A stretch of 64,000 bases of DNA from an uncultured Cellvibrionales bacterium (GTDB lineage: Bacteria > Pseudomonadota > Gammaproteobacteria > Pseudomonadales > Cellvibrionaceae), in NCBI GenBank assembly GCA_913020115.1, contig CAJWBQ010000002.1, forward strand, positions 1 through 64,000. The letters run 5' to 3'. Numbering within the stretch: the stretch's first letter is position 1; each line of letters opens with the position of its first letter. The notes below the pieces were generated by a model, which saw nothing but the letters and a program-made list of their open reading frames with translations, was not told where the DNA came from and did not search any database. Positions 34,067-45,915 of this stretch are shown one piece after another. The position numbers and the translations under genes were made by a program.

Positions 34067-35622
34067 TCCCCTGACCCCGGCAGTAATGTTAGGGCTGGCT
34101 CGCCAAGTGCCGCTACAAAACGAGCCCACTCTTGGTAATTATTACCTGTGACCTTTTTCCCGGGAGGCGCCACGAGCAACAGAGATACTTGCTCAATGTT
34201 GGCCCTTAATAAGGCTTTGATGAAATCACCCAATTCAGCTAGTGGCGGCTCCCACGACTTCAAGGCGAACACGGTATGCGAGCAAGCGCCTGCACTGAGT
34301 TTTTTAATAAGTTGTTCGTCTTCTGCATGAGTGCATATACCACCCGCTCTGGCAATAGGTTTTGCAGCGTGAGCCTCGGAAATTTCCGGGTCTTGATTAA
34401 AGAGCTGCAGTAATTCTCCGTCACTCATGTCAATTTGCGCCCAGTTAATTATGTCAATAGATGAAAGATCCAAAGACTTAAACTGACGATTTCTAGACAG
34501 CGAGTCAAGCGCGAGGTCCTGAGTTTTGTCAAAGCGGGTTTCGCCAGGCTCTAGCGAACGAGTAGACACAGAGCGAGCCGACAGACGACTGACAATGCGC
34601 TCTACTTCTGGGTGGGAAATAATTGCCAAGCGACACTGCTGGCGAAGTTGGCGTTTGCATATCGCCCACAAAATAAACCGTGGAAACACGCCGTAGAACA
34701 GAATACTAAGTATAATAAATTGCCACCAGAAACCCAGCTTTTGAGCCTCTTCAACATTTATTGCCTGTACCTGACCTTGTATTCGAAAATAACGACTGGC
34801 ATCGATAAGACCAAGATCGGGAACCGCTTGCGGGACTATGTTATGCCAGGGCCAAGCCATCCATCGAGTAAGACGATGAATGCTTTCCGTTTCCAGAGTG
34901 AGTGTGGAGCTCCAACCAAAGGCTAAATCTTGAAAACTAATTAAAAGCAGTAGGGTTAGCAATAAACCCGCGTGATAAGCCAGCGCCAACCTCTGAGCTT
35001 GCCACAAAAATATCCATTTTTTCACATCACTATAAAGATACTCTCGGCGCCTCATTTGCTGAGACAGAGTCTTCCAGCTGGTTTGCCATCCGGGCAGCAA
35101 ACGGGTAATAAACCCGGTCCATTGACCGGCATTCAATAGAGACAAAAAAGCCTGCGCTGAAGGTAGCCCAGGCACAAATCGGGTAAACCTTGCTGGCAAC
35201 ATAACCACTAGAGTTAAGACACACAGCAGTAGTTGCAAACCGCAGGTCACCGCAATAACCACTAACAGATTAATACGCTGCCAACCGTCGTAATCAAAGG
35301 TGGCAAGTGCTGTGAGCATGCCTAAAAGTAGGCCCAAGCCCAGCAACACTTTGTGCAGTGTGTTCATCCAGTTTTGCGCGTCGCTCAACAAACCATCTTT
35401 TTTCGTAAGCTGACGTAACCAGTCACGGGTCCACAACCAATAATCTCTAGGCGAATTGGGTTGCGCCCCCAGGCTCAAGCCGATTGCTCTATCTCGCTGC
35501 ACAAGTTCGCGTGCGGTGAAACGCTCGTCTTCGTGCAATTGCCACTCCAGTGCAACAACAACATCCAGGGGCTTGGACAGCTTCGCAGGTGACAATGTGT
35601 GAGTACAATCGCTGACATCCAT
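34063..35622 (-). CDS. DUF2868 membrane protein
   Basis: This 519-residue protein has about five membrane segments (two at about residues 92-145, one at about 211-236, one at about 300-323) and large soluble parts, which fits DUF2868. The C-terminal region (about 370-519) ends in a Rossmann-like VSLLLVAPPGKKV. It is translated just before the DUF3482 GTPase with a 4-base overlap, so the two likely form a membrane complex, which is inference. It starts 11 bases after the AraC-type gene and may share its transcript. Confidence 0.82.
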   Translation of the reverse strand: MDVSDCTHTLSPAKLSKPLDVVVALEWQLHEDERFTARELVQRDRAIGLSLGAQPNSPRDYWLWTRDWLRQLTKKDGLLSDAQNWMNTLHKVLLGLGLLLGMLTALATFDYDGWQRINLLVVIAVTCGLQLLLCVLTLVVMLPARFTRFVPGLPSAQAFLSLLNAGQWTGFITRLLPGWQTSWKTLSQQMRRREYLYSDVKKWIFLWQAQRLALAYHAGLLLTLLLLISFQDLAFGWSSTLTLETESIHRLTRWMAWPWHNIVPQAVPDLGLIDASRYFRIQGQVQAINVEEAQKLGFWWQFIILSILFYGVFPRFILWAICKRQLRQQCRLAIISHPEVERIVSRLSARSVSTRSLEPGETRFDKTQDLALDSLSRNRQFKSLDLSSIDIINWAQIDMSDGELLQLFNQDPEISEAHAAKPIARAGGICTHAEDEQLIKKLSAGACSHTVFALKSWEPPLAELGDFIKALLRANIEQVSLLLVAPPGKKVTGNNYQEWARFVAALGEPALTLLPGSGE

Positions 35623-35633
35623 GATGGTTTAAT

Positions 35634-36674
35634 TTATAACCTTTTCCTGTATTCACCCGGTGTAATTCCGGTCCATTTTTTAAACGCGCGGAAAAAGGCA
35701 CTGCTCTCGTCAAAACCCAAGCGCTCGGCAATACAGGTATTGCTTAGGTCTGGGCAACCTAAATAGTGAAAAGCGGCTTCCATTCGACACTCATCTTTTA
35801 TTCTTTGATAAGAGCTTTCTTCGCCCTGAAGGCGTCGGCGTAAAGTGGTAACGGACAAGTTCAAATGCGAGGCCACAACTTCAGCGCTGGGCATGGACAC
35901 ACTCACATCTTTCGACAATATTGCCCGTACTTTGGCCTTCAAGCTCGATTGGTTTACATCGTTAATCACCAAGTGATAAGGCGCCGAACGAATAAAATCC
36001 ATCAGAGTTTCCTGATTTTGCACTACTGGGTAGTCTAAATACTCGGTTGAAAAGCTAAACCCACAGAACTCCTGCTCAAACTTCAATTCCATGGGGTAAA
36101 TTTCGGCCATCTGCTTGAATTCATCAGGGCACGGAAAGGAGAAATATAAGGCTTCTAGCTCTATCTCTCGGCCAATCAACCAACAGTTAAATCGGTGCCA
36201 TACGGCCAAGCTAGTGCGCACTTGGTTGGGGCTTACGTTGATCAGCATTTCCCTCCACCGCTCTTGGCTGATGGAGGAGATCGCACACATAGAGACCGTT
36301 GTCAGGCCACCAGGCTCTTCTATAAAACTGTTCTTCACTTCAAAGCCGCGGCAAATTTCGCAAAACTCCGCCGATCGAATTAAGGCTTGTCGAAGGTTAG
36401 TGCAATGAATAACTGTCAGGCACATTAAGCGAAAGGAACCGTTGCGCACCTTGCCACCGCTAAACATGCCGAAACATTCATCTTGCATCAGCCATATAAG
36501 GCGCTGGTACAGTTGGCCGTATTTGATCGCCGAAAAGAAGCGAGATTCGTTGAGCGCCTCTAAACTGAGCCCCAATTCTTCGAGCAAATTTTCAGTGTCG
36601 CAGCCGTTATCATTGGCCGCTTGCAGCAGTGATAAGGCGTAAGAAGTGGGTACGCTGGTGGTATCTGTGTTCAC
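35634..36674 (-). CDS. AraC family regulator (OruR-like, arabinose-binding type N-domain)
   Basis: This 346-residue transcription factor has an N-terminal domain of the Arabinose_bd type (about residues 20-210) and a C-terminal AraC helix-turn-helix pair (about 245-345). The latter contains SAEVVASHLNLSVTTLRRRL, CIAERLGFDESSAFFRAFKK and TPGEYRK. The effector is unknown. It overlaps a 75-residue membrane protein by four bases and is followed by the DUF2868/DUF3482 pair after 11 bases, so a polycistronic transcript is likely. Its target genes are not identifiable here. Confidence 0.88.
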   Translation of the reverse strand: MNTDTTSVPTSYALSLLQAANDNGCDTENLLEELGLSLEALNESRFFSAIKYGQLYQRLIWLMQDECFGMFSGGKVRNGSFRLMCLTVIHCTNLRQALIRSAEFCEICRGFEVKNSFIEEPGGLTTVSMCAISSISQERWREMLINVSPNQVRTSLAVWHRFNCWLIGREIELEALYFSFPCPDEFKQMAEIYPMELKFEQEFCGFSFSTEYLDYPVVQNQETLMDFIRSAPYHLVINDVNQSSLKAKVRAILSKDVSVSMPSAEVVASHLNLSVTTLRRRLQGEESSYQRIKDECRMEAAFHYLGCPDLSNTCIAERLGFDESSAFFRAFKKWTGITPGEYRKRL

Positions 36675-36898
36675 TTAAACAGTCTCTTAACCCCATTGAT
36701 GGCGGCCACAGCGATAAATGCGGCGAGAACAAGCACTAATAATAGTGCCACACATGCCAGTAAAAAACTCAAAGCTTTTTCGACTGGTAAGTCCCAACCT
36801 ACAATTGCCAGGGCAATAAAGGCACTACCAGCCAACATCGACACCAGAATGACCGAGCGCGATTTTTGGGCTTTACTCCGTCGTTTTAATGAAAACAT
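36671..36898 (-). CDS. Small two-helix membrane protein
   Basis: This 75-residue protein has two hydrophobic helices (about residues 16-35 and 42-67, ending in LAAFIAVAAINGVKRLFK) and a basic N-terminus, so both ends probably face the cytoplasm. I do not recognise a family. It overlaps the AraC gene by four bases (ATGA-type coupling), which supports it as a real gene. Confidence 0.65.
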   Translation of the reverse strand: MFSLKRRSKAQKSRSVILVSMLAGSAFIALAIVGWDLPVEKALSFLLACVALLLVLVLAAFIAVAAINGVKRLFK

Positions 36899-36926
36899 AA
36901 ATACTTACCTAGGTATAAACCTGAGA

Positions 36927-37781
36927 CTATTGCTCAGGAATCAAAAATTTCAGGGCGTGGGCAACACCGTCTTCATCTACAGACAAGGTTACACAGTCGG
37001 CCGCCGCTTGGACATGCGCTTCCGCGTTGCCCATGGCAACACCGACTCCGGCCAAGTGTAAAAAGGTCATATCTGAGCCTGCATCGCCAAAGGCCATAAC
37101 CTGCTCAGGGCTCACTTGGTGATGCACCAACAAGCGTGAGAATGCTGCCGTCTTATCCGCATCGGCCGCAATTACACTGGCAAACAAACAGTGAGGTTTC
37201 GCTGGAAACCGCGCATAAGCAAAATGAAATTGCGGAAATTGGCTTTCAAGCTCCTGCAAACAGCCCGCCGCTCGTCTTTCGTCTACGCCTATTAATAACT
37301 TCTGTACGGAGCAGTGTTTGTCATTCATCAGCGTTTCAAACTGAAGCCGCTGGGGCTGTATGCGTAAATGCTCTCCGTGGGCAACGCTAATATCACAGCT
37401 TGCTTCAACAAAATGCTGCTGACCCGCATACAGCTCACAATAAACCTGCTTCTGGCGAATCAGCGCCAATAAAGGTGTAAGGTCTGCCTTATTGAGCACG
37501 CTCTCATGTATACAGCTCTGACTGGAGGGGTCGAATATCATTCCTCCCGTATAGAACAGGCCGCAAGCGTCGAGCCCCAGCTCGTCGAACAAAAACTGAC
37601 AGGCAAAAGGTGGTCGACCGGAGGCAATTGCGGTTTTAATGCCCATTGCTCGAATACGCCGCAGCTGTGCCTGCAGGCTTTCTGAATACTGTCCATCCCG
37701 CCCCAGCAAGGTGCCATCCACATCAAAAAACACCAATTTAATGTCGCGGGTCTTGCTCTGAATATCTTGATCCACTAACAC
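36927..37781 (-). CDS. HAD superfamily Cof-type phosphatase
   Basis: This 284-residue cytoplasmic phosphatase has motif I FFDVDGTLLGRDG with the nucleophilic Asp, TAIASGRPPF as motif II, and motif IV GDAGSDMTFLHLAG. The C2B cap places it in the Cof/YbhA/YidA group that acts on sugar phosphates, FMN or PLP-like small molecules. The exact substrate cannot be named. It lies 54 bases after ligA, with no clear terminator between, and is followed by the small membrane protein. Confidence 0.88.
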   Translation of the reverse strand: MLVDQDIQSKTRDIKLVFFDVDGTLLGRDGQYSESLQAQLRRIRAMGIKTAIASGRPPFACQFLFDELGLDACGLFYTGGMIFDPSSQSCIHESVLNKADLTPLLALIRQKQVYCELYAGQQHFVEASCDISVAHGEHLRIQPQRLQFETLMNDKHCSVQKLLIGVDERRAAGCLQELESQFPQFHFAYARFPAKPHCLFASVIAADADKTAAFSRLLVHHQVSPEQVMAFGDAGSDMTFLHLAGVGVAMGNAEAHVQAAADCVTLSVDEDGVAHALKFLIPEQ

Positions 37782-37835
37782 CTAGTCCGGCACCCGCAAA
37801 AATTGCATTAATGAGCTTAGGAAACGAGTCATGAT

Positions 37836-39869
<2,034 letters not shown>

Positions 39870-40748
39870 CTATACAGGCACGCGAGATAGTTGCTTGCGC
39901 TCAAACTCTCGAATGCGCTGGCGAGAATGCTCCAATGTTTGCTGAGTCATCACGCTGCGGTTTTCGTCCTTTAGCTCGCCACCCAATTGCACTTGCAAAG
40001 CGTGAGCCGTTTGAGCCATAAGATCAAAGGCCTGCAAACTGTCGCCGCTCATTGGCAGAGACATAAATAAGCTGATTCCCGGCGTTTCAAATACGTCCAT
40101 GGTATTAAGATTAAAATAGCCAGGCTTCACCATATTAGCCATGCTAAAGAGAATTGGACCTTCTCCACTCTCCGTTTCGTGGCGATGGAAAATATTCATA
40201 TCACCAAAGCGCATACCGCAGCTAAGCACAACATCCAATAAGGCTTCGCCAGCCAAATATGTGCCGGTGGGCGCCATGACATTAATCACTAATACTTCTT
40301 CTGCGGGCAACTCTGTTTCTGCAACTGCCTCGGAATTTTTAAATGAAGGCTCTACACGGTGTTCGCTCGACTCGGTAAACAAAGGCTCGCCAGAGGCCTT
40401 GGCATCTTCCACCAAAGTTGGCTCTACAGGTTCTGCTTCTGGATCAACGTCCATCAGCATTGGCACATCTTCGTCAAGATTCAGGGTCACCTGCTCCTTT
40501 ACCGACGGCTTGTGAGACGACGACTCATCTTCCGGTAGACCATTACCACCAATGACCCGCGCGCCACCGTTGGGCAATTCGCTGCCATATTGATCCACGT
40601 CTTCTTTATCTGAGCCCATACCGCTTTGCTGCCCAATATTACGAGACATTTTAATGCCGCCGTGACGAGACTGGCGCATGCGACGCAAGCCGTCCAACAG
40701 GATTCCTGCTATTAGCAACACCACTATTACTGTTAACCATTCACGCAT
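39870..40748 (-). CDS. zipA: Cell division protein ZipA
   Basis: This 292-residue inner-membrane protein tethers FtsZ to the membrane at the division site. It begins with a single helix (LTVIVVLLIAGILLDGL). A charged and proline-containing linker (about residues 35-155) follows, and the C-terminal FtsZ-binding domain (about 155-290) has VINVMAPTGTYLAGEAL and NMVKPGYFNLNTMD. The ATG at 40748 has GGAAAG upstream and gives the expected N-terminal anchor; the open frame to 40793 is not needed. It lies between smc and ligA in one operon. Confidence 0.94.
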   Translation of the reverse strand: MREWLTVIVVLLIAGILLDGLRRMRQSRHGGIKMSRNIGQQSGMGSDKEDVDQYGSELPNGGARVIGGNGLPEDESSSHKPSVKEQVTLNLDEDVPMLMDVDPEAEPVEPTLVEDAKASGEPLFTESSEHRVEPSFKNSEAVAETELPAEEVLVINVMAPTGTYLAGEALLDVVLSCGMRFGDMNIFHRHETESGEGPILFSMANMVKPGYFNLNTMDVFETPGISLFMSLPMSGDSLQAFDLMAQTAHALQVQLGGELKDENRSVMTQQTLEHSRQRIREFERKQLSRVPV

Positions 40749-40795
40749 AATACTTTCCGTTTTAATCTTGTTGCGCTTTCGCGCATTGTTCAAAT

Positions 40796-43700
40796 TTACA
40801 TAGCCGCAAGTTCAGCGGCCTCTTCGACGTCCACCGTTACTAGACGGGACACTCCCGGTTCGTGCATGGTGACGCCCATCAACTGATGAGCCATTTCCAT
40901 GGCAATTTTATTGTGCGTAATGTAAATAAATTGTACGTGCTCTGACATTTGCTCAACCAAACGCGCATAACGAGCCACGTTAGCGTCGTCCAAAGGCGCA
41001 TCCACTTCGTCCAACATACAAAACGGTGCTGGATTCAGTCTAAATATGGAGAATACCAAGGCAATCGCGGTCAAGGCCTTTTCACCACCGGACAAGAGAT
41101 GAATGGTGCTGTTGCGCTTGCCTGGTGGCTGCGCCATGATCGCAATGCCGGTATCCAGCAAATCGTCACCGGTCAATTCCAAATAGGCGTGACCTCCGCC
41201 AAACACCTTGGGAAAGAGTTCTTGCAGCCCTTTATTAACTTGTTCAAACGTTTCTTTAAAGCGCGTGCGAGTTTCCCGATCAATTCTGCGGATCGCATTT
41301 TCCAAAGTGTCGAGCGCTTCTCTAAGGTCATCATTTTGCTGATCTAAGTAATTTTTGCGCTCAGATTCTGTTTTGTATTCGTCAATGGCCGCCAAGTTAA
41401 TGGGGCCTAGGCGCGAGATGCGAGCGGCTAGGCGTTCCAGTTCTTCTTCCATGGGGCGTTCAGATGCGTCGTCGGGTAAGTTCTCTAGCAAAGTGGGCAG
41501 GTGGAATTGATCTTCTGTCAGCTGCTCTTCCACTGTGCGACGCTGAACTTCGAAGGTCTGTGCCGACAAGCGCTCTTGCTCGAGCTCACTGCGCACAGAC
41601 TGGATGCCTTGCTCAGCTTGATTGCGCGCCTGTTCTACTTCGCGCAATTTCTGCTCCACGGTTTCAACTGCACGGCGGGCTTCGGCCAATTCCGACTCAA
41701 CGTCTAAACGCGCAGACAGCTTTTCTTCTAATTCAATTTTAAGTTCTTCAACAGGGTCAGTATTTTCACCTAAGCTCGCTTGCAACTGCTCGCGCCGCTC
41801 ACTCAGGCGCTGGGCCTGCTCTTGAAGTCGCGACATGCCGTTGCGAATAGCCTCAAGCTGCGTGGTCAACGACTGATGGCGCATTGCCAGCTCGTGGGCT
41901 TTATCTTTGTCATGACGGGCGCCCTGTCTTGCGGCGTCCAGTCGAGAGCGGAATTGATCGCGTTGTTGCAACAAGGTTTCGCGCTGATCTGTATCGGTCT
42001 CCATAGCTTCTATGGCTTCGCTCAAGATCATCCGAGCTTCCGCGAGACTCTCAATTTCCTGATCCATTTGCTCGCGAGCTTCTCGTATCTCACTGTCAAC
42101 ACGGTCGCGGCGCATGGCCGTTTGTTCAATGCGTACTTTCTTGGCGCTTAGTTGCGAGCTGATGTCATTGTGGCGCCGACTTTGCTCTTGCCCTTCTCTG
42201 CGCAGTGATTCTCGCTCTGCCTCAAGGGTTTTAAGTTGTGCTTTGCCCGCGTCCAATTGCCCGCTGAACTGCTCAACCTCAGACTCGGCCGCTTCAATAT
42301 CAGCGCACAGTATTTCCAACTCTTGTTTGCGGGCAATGACTCCAGCCGTCGCATCGACATCACGAGTAACCCGCAGCCAATTTGAACCCAGCCAAATACC
42401 GTCTTTAGTAATTATTGATTCGCCGTGACCTAGGGTGTCACGCTGCCCCAAAGCTTGGGCTAAGTCGTCTGACGCATAAATTCCCGCGAGTAGAGAACCT
42501 AGGTTGTAATCAGCTTGCACGAAGTGGCTGAGTAAAGTTTGGCTTTTATCGCTCGCCGCCTCAAGCGCCACAGAGGTATCTAGCAAGACCAGCTCGCCCT
42601 GCTCGAGATTCTCCAAAACACCCGCTACGGCATCAAATCCTTCCGTACAAACCGCTTGGAGAGAGTTTCCTAATACAGTTTCTACGGCCTTGTCCCAGCC
42701 ATCACTCACGGTCAAGCCTTCCGCAACGCGAGGCTGTTCATCGAGTTTGTGCTCACTGAGCCAATCACTGACTGCGCCGCTCTTCTCGCCCAGTGCGGCT
42801 TGCTGTAAGGCTTCAAGAGATGCGTGACGGCCACGCATGGCCTGCAATTTACCCCTCACGGAATCAAGCGACTTTACCGCCTCACCATTGCTTTCTTCTA
42901 GCTGATCTAGGTTTTCGCTGTGCAGATCAATTTGCTCACGTTTTTCTTCAGACTCTAAGTCGAGCTCTGCCAGTTGCTCACCCAATAGCTCTAAATCTTC
43001 TTCGCCTTCAATGGAGCCGAGGTCATCTTTCTCGATATCGAGTTTTTCAATGCGCTGCAAGAGTCGTTGCTGGACCTGATCCAAATGCTGAATACGAGAT
43101 TGCTGAACTTCCGCTTTTTGGCGGGGTTCGGCGGCACGCTGATTAAAGCTGTCCCACTCGAGCTGCCAAGCCTGCATGTCTTCTTCAGCAGACTGCAAGA
43201 GATCGCCTGAATTGTCTTCGGCCGCCTGCAACAGTTCGAGCTCTGGTTCTATTTCAAGCAGCTCACTTTCCCAGCCTTCTATTTTTTCATTGTCTTGGGC
43301 GAGGTGCTCTTCCGCACTATTGGCATCTAAACTGGTTTGCTCGAGGTCAGCTTGCAATTGCCGCGCACGCTCTTGAACATGCTGAATGCTTTGCTCTACT
43401 CGAGCAATTTCAGCACCCACCGCATAAAAACGCCCTTGAACGTCATTAAATTTGTCGCTCAGTTCAGTGTATTCACTGCGACACTTTTCAATTTCAGTGT
43501 CTTTGCTCACCTGATGGGTCACAAAGGCTTCTACTTTTAATTCCAATTCTCGAATAACGCTCTGCTTAGCTTGGGCGTGACTGTCAAAGTTCTTGTAGCG
43601 CAAAGCTTGCAATTGAGCTTTCTGCAGGCGCTCTTCTTTCTTGAATTCAGTGTATTTTTCGGCGGCGGCTGACTGCCGCTGCAAACGCGAGAGCTGACGT

Positions 43701-44305
43701 TCCAGTTCGTCGCGTATATCGGTGAGGCGCTCCAGATTTTCTTCTGTGCGACGCATGCGGTTTTCAGTATCGCGACGACGCTCTTTGTACTTCGAAATGC
43801 CCGCCGCTTCCTCAATGAACACCCGCAGCTCTTCAGGCTTGGCTTCAATCAGCTTGGAGATCATGCCCTGTTCGATGATGGCGTAGCTGCGAGGACCAAG
43901 GCCCGTGCCGAGGAAAATGTCAGTGATATCTCGGCGACGACACTTCGTGCCGTTCAGGTAGTAATTATTTTGGGCGTCGCGGGTCACCTTTCGCTTGATC
44001 GAAATTTCTGTGAACCCGGCATATTCACCTTTAAGGGTGCCGTCGCTATTGTCAAAAACCAGCTCGATGGAAGCCTGCCCCACGGGCTTACGCCCTCCAG
44101 AGCCATTAAAAATAACGTCCGTCATCGACTCGCCGCGAAGGTTCTTCGCCGATGACTCACCCATCACCCAACGCACAGCGTCAATGGTATTCGATTTGCC
44201 GCAACCATTGGGTCCCACAATCGCACACAAGTTGCTGGGGAAATTAACTGTCGTTGGATCAACAAATGATTTAAAGCCTGCCAGCTTGATGCATTTTAAC
44301 CGCAT
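40796..44305 (-). CDS. smc: Chromosome segregation protein SMC
   Basis: This 1169-residue condensin ATPase has Walker A at 31-38 (GPNGCGKS), two long coiled coils, a hinge at about 510-650, and the C-terminal signature LLSGGEKALTAIAL followed by Walker B FCMLDEVDAPLDD. Full length and all ATPase motifs are intact. It organises chromosome arms together with ScpA and ScpB, whose genes are not in the window. In this operon it precedes zipA and ligA. The upstream gap of 305 bases holds a minus-strand TAGAAT (44429-44424), a possible -10 element. Confidence 0.97.
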   Translation of the reverse strand: MRLKCIKLAGFKSFVDPTTVNFPSNLCAIVGPNGCGKSNTIDAVRWVMGESSAKNLRGESMTDVIFNGSGGRKPVGQASIELVFDNSDGTLKGEYAGFTEISIKRKVTRDAQNNYYLNGTKCRRRDITDIFLGTGLGPRSYAIIEQGMISKLIEAKPEELRVFIEEAAGISKYKERRRDTENRMRRTEENLERLTDIRDELERQLSRLQRQSAAAEKYTEFKKEERLQKAQLQALRYKNFDSHAQAKQSVIRELELKVEAFVTHQVSKDTEIEKCRSEYTELSDKFNDVQGRFYAVGAEIARVEQSIQHVQERARQLQADLEQTSLDANSAEEHLAQDNEKIEGWESELLEIEPELELLQAAEDNSGDLLQSAEEDMQAWQLEWDSFNQRAAEPRQKAEVQQSRIQHLDQVQQRLLQRIEKLDIEKDDLGSIEGEEDLELLGEQLAELDLESEEKREQIDLHSENLDQLEESNGEAVKSLDSVRGKLQAMRGRHASLEALQQAALGEKSGAVSDWLSEHKLDEQPRVAEGLTVSDGWDKAVETVLGNSLQAVCTEGFDAVAGVLENLEQGELVLLDTSVALEAASDKSQTLLSHFVQADYNLGSLLAGIYASDDLAQALGQRDTLGHGESIITKDGIWLGSNWLRVTRDVDATAGVIARKQELEILCADIEAAESEVEQFSGQLDAGKAQLKTLEAERESLRREGQEQSRRHNDISSQLSAKKVRIEQTAMRRDRVDSEIREAREQMDQEIESLAEARMILSEAIEAMETDTDQRETLLQQRDQFRSRLDAARQGARHDKDKAHELAMRHQSLTTQLEAIRNGMSRLQEQAQRLSERREQLQASLGENTDPVEELKIELEEKLSARLDVESELAEARRAVETVEQKLREVEQARNQAEQGIQSVRSELEQERLSAQTFEVQRRTVEEQLTEDQFHLPTLLENLPDDASERPMEEELERLAARISRLGPINLAAIDEYKTESERKNYLDQQNDDLREALDTLENAIRRIDRETRTRFKETFEQVNKGLQELFPKVFGGGHAYLELTGDDLLDTGIAIMAQPPGKRNSTIHLLSGGEKALTAIALVFSIFRLNPAPFCMLDEVDAPLDDANVARYARLVEQMSEHVQFIYITHNKIAMEMAHQLMGVTMHEPGVSRLVTVDVEEAAELAAM

Positions 44306-44610
44306 AAATCGTTTTCACTTAAACTTTTGATTTTGTTATGTTTTTTGGAATTGGCGGGGAACAGCATTGCACTTAGAAGCAACAATGGTGCACGCCGATT
44401 TTGCCAATGTAAATATTTTGCCGATTCTACACGCTTGGTGCGGGCTTTTCACCTATGAAGGCAGGGGTTTTAGCCTCTGGGTAGCAAGAGGCCCTATGAA
44501 AGATCCACGAGCCTGACGATTGGGGTGGAATAAGGCCAGCCTGAGGCTTTAACACAGGGTGTCCAGCGGCCTATTGCTGGTCCAAGCACCCTCCCTTGGC
44601 CTCCATGAAC
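44306..44610. other. Intergenic region between ccmI and smc
   Basis: About 305 bases without a gene. Minus-strand TAGAAT at 44429-44424 may be the smc -10, with no good -35 partner. No convincing terminator for ccmI was found; a short GCCTGAGGC inverted segment lies near 44540, with too small a loop to fold well. Confidence 0.45.
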
Positions 44611-45912
44611 TTAAGGCAGCATTTCCGAGATTACTATTGCGACACTTGCCGGAGCGCCTTTAAGCTCCAGCATTCCACTACTGCCAATCCAGTCTCCTGG
44701 CTGAGCGATAGCGCCACCATCTTTCGACAGGCGAGCAATAACTTCTAGCTCTGGCACGCTAGCAATGGTCATTCCTGGGGCCATAGCCATAGACTCATCC
44801 AAAGTCACAGTGAGGGGCAAGTCAGCGACGCTTAGCTTGCGAATGGCCAAAGGCATTTTGGAACCCTGCCACGCTCTGGCGTAGACAAATACCACTTGGT
44901 CCGAGCTCGTGGCGATGCCCTCACTGATCTCGACGTTCACACTGATTGAAGGCAGCGCTGACAACTCAGCTCCTTGAGCAGGCTCTTCTATACCGCCGCC
45001 AGACTCTCCCAGCAACTCCTGAGCTCGAGCTATACCGCCCATCAGCGCCTGAGTGCCACTTGATTGCCCATTTTCCCCCTGGGCGAGGTTAAACTTCAGT
45101 GCTTGGCGCCAACTTTGGATGGCCATGGCGTAATTTTTTTGCTCAAACGCAGCGATTCCCGCCAGACCCAAGGCGGTTGTGTTATTGGGCTCAAGTGTCA
45201 GTGATTTAGCGACCATTGCGGCCACATCGGGGGACATTTGGTTGCCATTACCCAAAAACATAGCTTGCGCCTGCTCTGCCATAATGCCTCCAGAATTGGG
45301 GGCCAACTGCAGTAGGCGCTGATAGGCCTTAATGGCGAGCAAGTAATCTTGCAGCTCCATGGCGGTGCGAGCCAACAAATACCAGTTCTGCTGATTCTCT
45401 GGCTTACTTTCCAGTCGCGACTGCAGCCGACTGATCAGGGCCAGTGCGGGCTGCTTATCTGGGCGGCGGCCGGCCTGCATGGCAGCAATGTCGCTTCGAT
45501 ACTTCTCCGCGATATCTTGAGTTATTTGCCAATCTTGTGCCGCGCCCTGCTGCCAATACCAAACACTAGCCAGTACCGGCAAGACCAAGGCAATAAGCAC
45601 TAGCCCTAGCTTCCCCTGCGACACAGAGCTGGTAGAGTGCCCAGCTTGAGACTGACTGTCTTCTAGCAGGGCCCTCTGCTGCTCCAGCAATAAGGTTTGA
45701 TACTGATCTTCATCAATGGCGCCACGAGCCAAATTGGCCTTGAGCTCATCTAGGTGTTCTTGATACAAGCTGACATTAGCCTGCTGCCGTTCAGCACTCA
45801 AGCTATCGCCCAATGGAGTGACACTCTGTTTGCGATGCCCCAACAAGGGCCAGAGAATAAAACCCAGCGCCAGCAGCCCCAACAAGCCCATACCCAAGAT
45901 AATTGCATTCAT
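44611..45912 (-). CDS. ccmI: Cytochrome c maturation protein CcmI (CycH)
   Basis: This 433-residue membrane protein delivers apocytochrome c to the CcmF-CcmH heme ligation complex. Helices at about residues 2-22 and 104-124 (LGLVLIALVLPVLASVWYW) frame the cytoplasmic loop, as in CcmI-1. TPR repeats (about 160-290, such as NWYLLARTAMELQDYLLAI and TTALGLAGIAAFEQKNYAMA) follow, with a C-terminal periplasmic domain. It lies 3 bases after ccmH. The other ccm genes are about 11 kb away in the same orientation. Confidence 0.93.
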   Translation of the reverse strand: MNAIILGMGLLGLLALGFILWPLLGHRKQSVTPLGDSLSAERQQANVSLYQEHLDELKANLARGAIDEDQYQTLLLEQQRALLEDSQSQAGHSTSSVSQGKLGLVLIALVLPVLASVWYWQQGAAQDWQITQDIAEKYRSDIAAMQAGRRPDKQPALALISRLQSRLESKPENQQNWYLLARTAMELQDYLLAIKAYQRLLQLAPNSGGIMAEQAQAMFLGNGNQMSPDVAAMVAKSLTLEPNNTTALGLAGIAAFEQKNYAMAIQSWRQALKFNLAQGENGQSSGTQALMGGIARAQELLGESGGGIEEPAQGAELSALPSISVNVEISEGIATSSDQVVFVYARAWQGSKMPLAIRKLSVADLPLTVTLDESMAMAPGMTIASVPELEVIARLSKDGGAIAQPGDWIGSSGMLELKGAPASVAIVISEMLP

Positions 45913-45915
45913 TTT

